DNA from: Chryseobacterium cucumeris
GTDB taxonomy: Bacteria; Bacteroidota; Bacteroidia; Flavobacteriales; Weeksellaceae
Reading direction: 5' to 3'
Assembly: GCF_016775705.1 (NCBI RefSeq)
Contig: NZ_CP068760.1
Location: 2,604,001-2,668,000 of the forward strand
DNA length: 64,000 nt
Part shown: one piece after another, positions 34,428-44,800 of the stretch
Numbering within the stretch: the first letter of the stretch is position 1
How the letters are laid out: each line of letters begins with the position of its first letter
Made by a program: the position numbers and the translations under genes
Notes under the pieces: model-generated
Told to the model about the DNA's origin: nothing
The model's input: only the letters and a program-made list of their open reading frames with translations
Databases searched by the model: none

Positions 34428-35810
34428 ATGAATAAGAATTCCTGTAGGAGAATTCTCGTGATGGCTATGCTGTCTTGTTCATTCTCCGTGCATTCTCAGT
34501 TAGTAGGATCTGATATCCAAATTTGGGAAAAAACAAATTCCAGCTTGCGGGAGGCAACCCGATGTTCGGATGAGAATTTATTAAATTTTCATTGCAGTAT
34601 CAAAGACAAGCTGCTCAAAAAATATATTAAATACAGCAAAAATAAAAGTCATACATTGAGTTTGGTTCATGCGTCGAAAGAGGATGAGCTTATATGGAAT
34701 ATTGCTGATAAAAAAGTTTCTCTCAGTAATAATTCTTATGTAAAAGGTAAAAACCAAAAGGAACTTAGAAGGCGTCCGAGCATTTTTTCTTTTTTAGGCA
34801 GTGCCGATCAAAAAGAGAAGATTGACAGTATGAAAATCAGATTTGAAGATCAGAATCTTTACGAAATGCTTTTCTTCACCAAAAAAGCAAAAGCAATGGA
34901 TCTTAATAAAATCCATTCATACTTATCAATCAAATATGGAATTTCTTTAGAAAAGGGTAAATACTACAGCAGTGATGCTAAAGTCATTTGGGATCCGGAA
35001 AAACATAAAGATTACAGATACCGTCCCACGGGTCTTGGAAGAGATGATGGGAACGAACTTTATCAGAAGCAATCTGCAAATCAGGCAGACTTGTTTCTTA
35101 CGATTGGTATGAATACTATTGCCAGAACGAACTTTGAAAATTCTGCTACACTTGACAATAATAATTTTGTGATGTGGTCAGATGATAACAAAGCTATGTC
35201 TTTAAAAACAGACCGGGATATAGATGTTTTGGAAAGAAACTGGGAAATTGATTTTATTGGAAATAAGGTTCCTAAAACGAATTACAGCGTAAGAATTCTA
35301 AAAGACGCAGTCAACCCGAAATCTCTTCCTTTAAACTATTGGATGTTGCTTAAAAAAGATAACGGAAAGGTCCAGCGAATCTCCGGTATTGAAAATGAAA
35401 AATATGTCATATTCCCGCAAGTAGATTTTCTTGATGTTTTCGATTCCGTAAGTAAAGCTTATTTTACTTTTGCTGTGGGTCCCAAAGAACAGAAAGGTAA
35501 GGAGGCGGATCTGCGATCTGATTCTAAGCTAAGAAATTTATATGGAGAAAAAGATCTCTCACTAGACTTTAATTCCATTAATCTTTATCCTAATCCTGTT
35601 AAAAAAGATCAGAATTTTACTATTGTTTTTCCTAAAATGGATAATTTGGTTATTTCAATCTATGACGCGGGAGGAAAATTAATAAAGCTGGAAAAAGTGA
35701 GCAATTCTGTGGGATCATACACAAATCGTCTTCCCGTTCAAAGTTCTTATCTGATCAATCTTACTCAAAACGGGAAAATTGTAAAAACCTTTAAACTAAT
35801 CGTAGACTAA
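34428..35810 (+). CDS. Secreted T9SS-sorted protein preceding the RHS toxin
   Basis: 460 residues from the ATG at 34428 (MNKNSCRRILVMAM); the TTG at 34389 is less likely. A signal peptide ends near VHSQ. The middle contains KIHSYLSIKYGISLEKGKYY and RPTGLGRDDGNELYQKQS, the pattern of a beta-sandwich domain (DUF8202-like) common in Flavobacteriia surface proteins. The C-terminus (INLYPNPVKKDQNFTIVF, ISIYDAGGKLIKLEKV, ...FKLIVD) is a type A T9SS sorting domain. Its stop is 8 nt before the giant RHS gene, so the two are one operon. It may help display or export the RHS protein, which lacks such a domain. Confidence 0.8.
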   Translation: MNKNSCRRILVMAMLSCSFSVHSQLVGSDIQIWEKTNSSLREATRCSDENLLNFHCSIKDKLLKKYIKYSKNKSHTLSLVHASKEDELIWNIADKKVSLSNNSYVKGKNQKELRRRPSIFSFLGSADQKEKIDSMKIRFEDQNLYEMLFFTKKAKAMDLNKIHSYLSIKYGISLEKGKYYSSDAKVIWDPEKHKDYRYRPTGLGRDDGNELYQKQSANQADLFLTIGMNTIARTNFENSATLDNNNFVMWSDDNKAMSLKTDRDIDVLERNWEIDFIGNKVPKTNYSVRILKDAVNPKSLPLNYWMLLKKDNGKVQRISGIENEKYVIFPQVDFLDVFDSVSKAYFTFAVGPKEQKGKEADLRSDSKLRNLYGEKDLSLDFNSINLYPNPVKKDQNFTIVFPKMDNLVISIYDAGGKLIKLEKVSNSVGSYTNRLPVQSSYLINLTQNGKIVKTFKLIVD

Positions 35811-35818
35811 ATCTAACC

Positions 35819-38800
35819 ATGAAAATACATATTAACAGAGAGTCTTTCACAAAAAGATCAATACTCTTTCTATGCTTTTTGGCAAGTATGTTTATATTTG
35901 CGAGCTTTACGAAAGAAGACCGGCAGAGAGTACGATCCTTCAAGCTTCGCTTGATGGATAAGTATATTTATCATTCAAAACAAGATTATACAGACTTAGC
36001 AAAAAGTTCAGAACTTAAAAGTCTTAACCCTAATTTTCCGGGTAATATAAAAGGAGAAAATAACGAAAATGGAGAAATTTTGCCAAAAGGCACTTTGTCC
36101 AAGGTTTTATTTTCTAAAAATAACGAGACAGATTATGTCTTTAATTCTGAGGAAAAGCAAGGAATTGTTGGAGAATTTTCAGATGATGAGTCCGATAATG
36201 TAACAGACAACTTCTTTACCATCACTATTCCTGAAGTAACTGAAAAAAAAGTAAAAGCATACTTGGTATATGATCTTTTCGGATTAGAATCTTACCATTC
36301 AGTTTCAAGGTCCATCAATAAAAATATTGCTTTCGGAGGAAACATTATTGTTGCCAGCAGCAAATGGAGTACCCAAAAAGAGGAAATCCCTGTAACTTCA
36401 TTAGAAAAAGGAAAAAATACTATTTTATTTACTTCTTCTTTGAATGGTGTCAAATATAAGGTGAAAAATGTCAGAATCATTTTTGAGAATCATTTTAAGC
36501 CAACAGATCATATATCATCTTTATTATCCGGTGATCATCTTTATATCAAAGGGATTGAAAGCGGGTCAGTACAAATTAATGATAAATCTGTATCATCGGT
36601 AAAAGGGGAATATGAAACCTTAATAGAACTGACACAAGCGGATAAAGAAAAGGGAGCTGTTAACATCATCACCTCTGGTGGTGTAAGGGAGTATAAAATT
36701 CCGGAAAATAAATCTTCATTTAAAACAGTCAGTGAACAAAAATATTTTCCTGTAACCATTACAATTTCAAAAGATACAGAACATATTGAATCCTATGAAA
36801 ATTCAATACTTTCCATTGAAAAGAATTCTGTAGAGAATACTGTTCAGGTTCAGGTATTAAAACTTCGGAAAAAAGATTATCCAGCCATTCCTAATGAAGT
36901 TAAAAATATGACGGCCAATTCTGGCGCCTACCGCTTAGAAAGTCATTTGGGAGAATTGACAAAGAACATGATTTTTTCTTTTCCTTATGATGAAAAGAAA
37001 CTAGGAGCAAGATCTGCAAAGGAGTTAAAGGCATTTTATTTTGATTATTCATCAAAAAAATGGAGAGTTGACCCTACAAGTAAAGTTGATACAAAGAAAA
37101 AAGTTGTTACGGTGGAAACAAAAGGAGACACCGATTATATTAATGGAGTAATCTCAGTTCCGGAATCCTCAAAGCTGGAAGCATTTACTCCTACAAGCAT
37201 AAGCGGATTAAAAGCAGCTGACCCTACTGCTGGCTTACAGTTAATGGGAGTTCCTACAGCAACACAAAAAGGGGATGCTAATGCCAATTATCCGATTCGG
37301 GTTCCAGCAGGAATCGGAGGATTACAGCCTTCAGTATCGATTGCCTATACCAGTGCAGGAGGAAACGGATGGATGGGTGAGGGCTGGAATATCAACGGTT
37401 TGTCTTCTATTACGGTAGATACCAAATGGGGAGCCCCATTGTTTGACGGAGCAAAGGAAACTGAATTATATTCTTTTGATGGCGAAATGCTTGTGTATCC
37501 TAATGAATATCTTCCCCACAGGCATAATGATATGAGTGAAACCAATGCTGCCATTACTACTGAAAAGCAACCAAGGTCTTCCTATGTCAATAATGATATA
37601 AAACAATTTTACTTAAGAAAGAATCACGATTTTACACTTATTGAAAGAATTGGAACGAGTCCTAATAATTATACATGGAAAGTGACGTCTACTGACGGCA
37701 CCAAAAGATATTATGGGGGCTCATCAGACTCTGTGCTTTATGGTTCAGGAGGGATTGCTCACTGGGGACTACGTTTGGTAGAAGATGCTCACGGTAATAC
37801 CATGGAGTTTACTTATTATAATGAATCCGGAGGAGGCGGTACATTTTTTCAGATTAAAAAAATCGCTTATGGCAAAAATAAGGACTATACAGTTAACTTT
37901 AACAAAGAAACGAGTATTACCCGACAGGATATTACAACCAATGCGAAGCAGGGGTTGGTACGATCAGAACCTTATTTGTTAAAAAGCATTGAAGTTAAAT
38001 ACAAAACCGAGCTGGTCAGAACCTATAAAATGGATTATGAAGAAGGCGAGTTTTTTAAAACTCTTTTAAAGAGAATTTATATTGTTCCGAACAATCCTTG
38101 CTCTACCACACTTACCTTCGCTAAATCAGCAGATACCCCTAAAGAAACTGCGGTCAGAAAGACAGAAAATACAGGTTCGGCAAGCAGAGAAAGAGATATG
38201 GACGATGGAAGCGGCGGTGGAGGTGGCGGTCCCGGAGGTATTGAGACTACTTGTAATGAAATTTCAGACAGTTATACTTTCGAATATTATGATGATGTGA
38301 AGGATAATCAAGGTAAGGTAAAAATATTTGGTCCGGAAAACGGCATCAGTCTTGAGAATGATAAAGAGGCTTATTCCGATTTTGTAAGGGGATTGGTAAA
38401 GCCTTCTAAAATTAATGGAAATATCAGTTCTGAGACAGGGTTCAATATAAGAATTGCAGCAGGATTAAACTTTTTCACACCTTCCAGTAACGCTTATGGG
38501 CATTTGATGTTTGGCTTTCCTTTTGGAAGTTCCAGTGCTAAAGCAAGAAATGCCCAGCAGCTTATAGATTTTAATGGCGATGGGATACAGGATATGATTT
38601 ACAGGGTTCCGAGCCAAGGATTATTCCTGAGAACCGGAAAACTGGATGATGCGGGAAACCTGAGCTTTAATAAATCTGAACCAATTGGAAATTATCCCGG
38701 TGGTGATTTTTCTTATACAGAAACCAGTACAAGCAATAACGGATGGGACATGGGAGCAATGATCTTCAGTAAATCTCAGATAAGTTCGTCAACTCAAGGG

Positions 38801-41800
38801 ACTACAAAGACTTATTTAATTGATGCAAATTCAGACGGTCTTATGGATATTGTCAACGATGGACAGGTATGGTTCAATAGGTTTAGTTCCGGAAAGTCTG
38901 AAATGACCCAACATTCTGAGTATACTGAGAATATGGTGGTGAAAGCAAAAGCGATCCAGAAACCGGTAAGAGAATGTGGGGATCCGGGCCAATATCCGTA
39001 TCCTTGTCCGGAAGAACCAGTGAAAAACTATGTTGACATTAATGATGTTGTAAAAGTGTGGGTAGCACCTAGAGATGGATATGTCAGATTCACAGATACT
39101 GTTTCACTGGCATCAAACCCGTTTGACAGAGTTGGTTGGATGTATTATAGTGTAGAGATCAAAAATCCTACTCCAATGAGTGGGACGACGGATACATTTA
39201 CTAATACCAGAATATATTTACAAAAAATTGTACCACCCACTGGTCCTGTAGATATTGTCATAAACAGATACAATGATTATTATTCTGACATGCAGTCAGT
39301 TGATGCAGATCCTAATTATGCTATTTCGAACGGGATCGATAATTCAAGTAGACTGTTTGTGAAAACCGGAGAAAAAATTTATGTGAGGGTGCATAAAAAT
39401 ATAAATAAGGATATTGCTGTTAACTCAAATCCTACCATTACTTATGTTGAAGAACATTACGGAGATGAACTCTTGAATAACGTTGAATTATCTCAGGATC
39501 AGTTTCAACTAAATAATGGTTCGTACGGCGAAAATTTTCTTCTTAACAATGCCTCTGCACCCATTCTTCTGGATGCTCCAGGGAGTGTTGCTATTAATAT
39601 TCCATCTATTACATTCCCTTATTTGTCCGATGATATAAAATTCAGAGTGGTTACTGAAAAGGTAAACTCAGGAACTATAACTGATCTAATTACGCCGGAA
39701 ATCTATAATCAATCAAATCTGACAACACAGGCTCATACATTAAACCTCACGGTTAATCAAGGAGAACCGGTTTATCTGAGATTTATTGTTGAATCTGATT
39801 CTTTTACCAATTTTAAAATTACTAACTGGAATGGAAAGATTACTGTAGATTATAACGCTGCAGTAAACTATGGCAGTGGCAATGCAGTTGTCAACTGGCA
39901 AGGTATTGCAGAATATCCATCGTTTGTTGTTACTCAGCTGGCTCCCAGATTGGATATTAATAATGTTATAAGTTCTATATTATTATCAGGAACCCATGAT
40001 TTTGGAGTGCAGATTAATAAAAATGTCAATTTTTCCAGCCTAGCAACAGGCTCGTTCTATTACATTATCAAGAAAGGAAATCAGGTTCTGGCTAAGAGAA
40101 GAGTTATTGTTTCTCATACAAACAATACTCTTATAGAAGAAGATATGATAGCTGGTCAACCTGTTAACGGAATTGCTCCTGTTAGCTTTTATTCAGGAAA
40201 GGTTCCTTTTCTTGCTGCCAATAAAAATCATTTGGTAACCGTAGAAGTATATTGTAAAACTGCCGGAGATTATGCACTATTTAACAAATATTCGGCCTAT
40301 TTTTCTGGAATGCCATTTAATGTTTATTACGATAATGTATACATTTATGCTTCTACGACAGCAACCGCTGTTAATACAGCAATGTATAATTCAAAATCGT
40401 TCTTTTTTAATAACTGGGGACAATTTGTGTACAAGTTAGGAAGCCTTTCAGACTATCTGTATGGGAGACCTATTAATTTTGGAGATTTTGGTACACCAAC
40501 TGCAAATCAGAATACGTATTCGGGATGTCAGAATCCAAATATTGTTAGTAATCATGATGCATTGGTGAATTGTATTTTAAATGAAACCCCGGACCCTAAT
40601 GCCGGCAATAATTCGATTTCTTCATCTGTATTTTTGATGAAACCAGCATATACAGGTACTTTTTTGAGCTCAAAAACAGGAGTTTGGGCAGGTTTGGCAC
40701 CTAATCAATACTCATCAGCATTTAGCTTTAGTACGAGAGATAATGTAAGTTACTTTACTGATCCGGTTCCTGCTGTACCACCGGTGGTTCCTGCAACATA
40801 TGTTTCCGGCCAGCTTTCTGTAGATACTACAATGAAGGCTATTAACAAAGATCAAAGGAGCAGTGCAAGCAATGAAACTATAGGAGGAAGTCTAATTTCT
40901 GTAAATGGAGGAAACTCCATAACCAAAACTTATCATAGTGTGGAGAGTCAGACATTTGCCGATATGAATGGAGACGGGTATCCTGATATAGTATATCCGC
41001 GATCAATGCAGTTTACCAACTCTACAGGAAGTTTGGAAGATATCAGGGCTAATTCATATGGAGAGCCCACCCAATCGTTAAGTTATCAAAAAAGTAATTC
41101 TGCAGGATTTTCTTCTAATATATTCTCGGTAACGGGAAGATTAAGAGTACACGGTAGTAATGGTACTTCCACAGAACCTGACAGCGGAATTCCCTGGTCC
41201 GGGAATGCATCAGTAGAGGCCAGCCTTAATAAGTATTATGATTCCTATGATGCGGGAAATGCTTTTTGGATGGATATTAATGGAGATGGGCTTCCTGACA
41301 GAGTGGTAGGTGGACATACTCAGAATATGAGAGTTGGTTTAAATTTAGGAAAGACTGTAAGTTCACCTTCATTGTTTCCGAACATACTTACTTACCGTTC
41401 TCATCCAAAAGGCGCTGCAAGTATTTCTTTAGGTGGCGGCCTTGGATCTTCAGCTAATTTAGGTGCTCTGGCCGGCTTCGGATTTGGGATCAGTGCTGGG
41501 GTGAGTGCTTCTGCTTCAACAGGAAGTGCAGATGTTGTCTATGAGGATATAAACGGAGACGGATTAATCGATCTTCTAGAGGTTGATTCCAATGGGGCAA
41601 CAATAGTGAGATATAATCTTGGAAACAAATTTGATACAGGAGTACCACTGTTAAAAAATTCCGGGAATATTGATTTTTCCGATGAAACAAGGTCATATAA
41701 CGGATCGTTCTCTTTTGGGGCAAACTATATGTTCAATATGGGACCTATTACCCTTGTACCACCTGTTGTTATACTTATTCTTTGGATTAAAGCCGGAGGA

Positions 41801-44800
41801 GGCGCGAATGTAAACCTTGGAATGAACGTTACAGAAACCAAAAAGACATTCCGGGATATGAATGGTGATGGATTTACAGATCTGGTTCAGGATACAGACA
41901 GTGGATTTATTGTTAATTATTCACAAATAGGAAGAACAAATAAACTAAAATCAATTACCAATAGTTTCTCGAAGGGAACATATGTAATGGATTACCAGAT
42001 TTCCAGAGCAAATTATGACAATCCTCATGCAAAATTAATTGTAAAAAACATCAGTGTATTAAATCCGGACGTATTTTCTCAGGAGTATACAACGGAAAAC
42101 GGAACGAAAATGGAAACCAGATATGAATTCCATAACAGAAAATATGACAGAAGAGAAAGAGAAGATTTCGGTTTTGAAACTGTCATTAAAAAGGAAATCA
42201 ACAATGGTTCAACAGAAAGGGTTTCTACCGATGTATACTTTAATAATACGTATTTATTAAGTGGCTTGCTTAAGCAAAGTACACTACAAAGCGGTAACGG
42301 GAGCTATTTGTCTGATGTGAAGTATAATTATAAATTGAAAAAATTTATGTATAATACCACATTAATTAATCTTAGTTCAGATCTACCTTTTGATTATGAT
42401 AGTGGTGGTAGAGAAGGTAGAAAGATGGCCATCTCATTAGTGGATGAAAAAATAAAAACAGTATATGAATCAGGAGGCAGTATTACTACCACAGAGAAGT
42501 TTACATATACTACAAAAGGTCTTGTTGAGAAATATCAGTATACCAGTCCTTCTACATCTTATAATACCAGAATCACGTACCAGGCGATTAATAATAATAT
42601 TATTGGAGTGCCTACAGTAGTTGAAGTCTATGAAGGAACTACAAATTCACAGCTATTAAGAAAAAGAACCGCTCAAAATATCAATTTGAGTAACGGAGAT
42701 ATAGGAAGATACTCTATATCCAATGGGGCCGTTGAAATTATTACTGATGTAAATTATAATACTGCAGGAAACATTATAAAAGTTACTTATCCGCCAAATA
42801 ATAATACCAGTGCTGTACAAAGGTATTCAATTGATTATACCTATGATGATGCGGTAACGGGTAAGTATGTTGTGGAAGTAAAAGATGTTTTCAATATTAA
42901 ATCCTCCGCAATATATAATCCTCTTTTCGATGTGGTAACGAGAAAAGTGGATACAGGTGGGAATGCCATGGTATATACCTATGACGGCTTCGGAAGAACA
43001 AGAACAATTATGGGACCTAATGAAATTGCAAATGGTGCCACAGTTCCGACTGTAAAATATAAATATTGGTTTGATCATGCAGATATCCCCAATAGTGATT
43101 CTGCAATACAATTATATAGAGCTTCTACATCTAACTATGACCCAGAATATGCAAGCTCTGGAAATACCATTATGACGGATACCTATTCAGACTTCCTGGG
43201 AAGAATTGTACAGACAAAAAAGGATTTTGAATGGTCTGGATATGAATCGCGAGCCGTTTCAGGAAGAACAGTATATGATGGCTTGGGAAGAGTAATTCGA
43301 CAGTTTCATCCTGTAATGGAAGCGGTAACGAATCAAGCCTTAAATTTAGCAAGTAGTGGGGCTTCTACTACTAGTGATTATGATAGCAGGGATAGAGTGA
43401 TCACTTTTACAGATGAAAATAGTGTGACAACAAAAACATCGTATAGTATTGATCATGACCTATTTAAAATAACGCAAGAAGCTTCCAGTCAAAAATCAGA
43501 AACCTATTCCAACGCAGAAGGAAAAGTAGTACAGAAGGACGATTATTTGGATAATACTCCGATTTCAACATTCTTTGAATATAATACTATTGGAGAGTTA
43601 GTTATGGTAAAAGATCCGGAAGGTATTAAAACACAGTATTCCTATGACATGGCGGGAAGACGTGTAAAACAAATACATCCGGATAAAGGCAAAACTGTAT
43701 ATGAGTATGATCCTTCCGGAAACCTGGTAACATTACAAACGGAAAATTTAGTCAATGATCCTACGATCAGTACTCATGTTATTCAATATAAATACGATTA
43801 TAACAGACTCATAGGAATTGTTTTACCTGATTTACCATCCGGAGATCCAAATCCCAATAATGTGGCTTACGAATATTATCCTTCGACACCCGGAAATAAT
43901 GCGGGAAAACTTCGTATAAAAGATGATGGATCAGGAAGTACAAAATATTCCTATGGAAGAATGGGCGAGGTTCTTTCAGAGGTAAGAGTGATACGCGGAT
44001 ATCATATTCCTGAAATGTATTTTAAAACTTCATTTAACTACGACAGCTGGAATCGTATCACAAAGATTAAATATCCTGATGATGAAATTGTTTCCTATCA
44101 CTATGACAAAGGTGGTATGCTTAAATCAGTGGATAATAATAACGGAGAAACTTATATAAACAATGCGCAGTATAATCACTTTGACCAGCGCTTGGCAATT
44201 GTTTACGGTAACGGAACTTCCCAATCATATATGTATAACCCTACTGACAGAAAGCTGGATTATTATAATTTAAGCAGTATATCTGCCCCGATGTTGCAGA
44301 ATAAATACAAGTATGATGAGTTTTCAAATGTTGTTAAAATTACCAACATCGCAACACCACAAGCAAATGGTATGGGAGGAGCTTTTGATTTTGAATTCGG
44401 TTACGATACTTTGAACAGACTGGTTGGAACTGGAACAAGGAAAATCATTTTAGATGGTGAAAATCAACCTATACCGACTTCTAATTTTGCTCAGTCAACG
44501 TATGAACTTGAGATGCATTATAACGATGTGGGAGGTATTACAGGAAAAAGACAGCATCACGAAAGAGATCAGGTTATTGTACCGGAAAATACTTATGAAA
44601 ATCATTATAAATATATTGATGGGACTCATAAGCTTAAGAATGTAGATGACGGTTTAACAGGAAATAACGAAGCATTTGAATACGACTATAATGGAAACAC
44701 AGTAATACATACTGATCAGAATGGAACAAGAAAAATGTTCTGGGATGAACAAGATCGTATGAGAGCATTCTATAATGATAATACAGGAGTTTATCAGTAT

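Noticed and set aside
38500..42000. FG-GAP and RHS repeats as CRISPR or DNA repeat array
   Set aside because: They are protein-level repeats with varied DNA and no spacer/repeat unit length; no CRISPR array was seen in the window.
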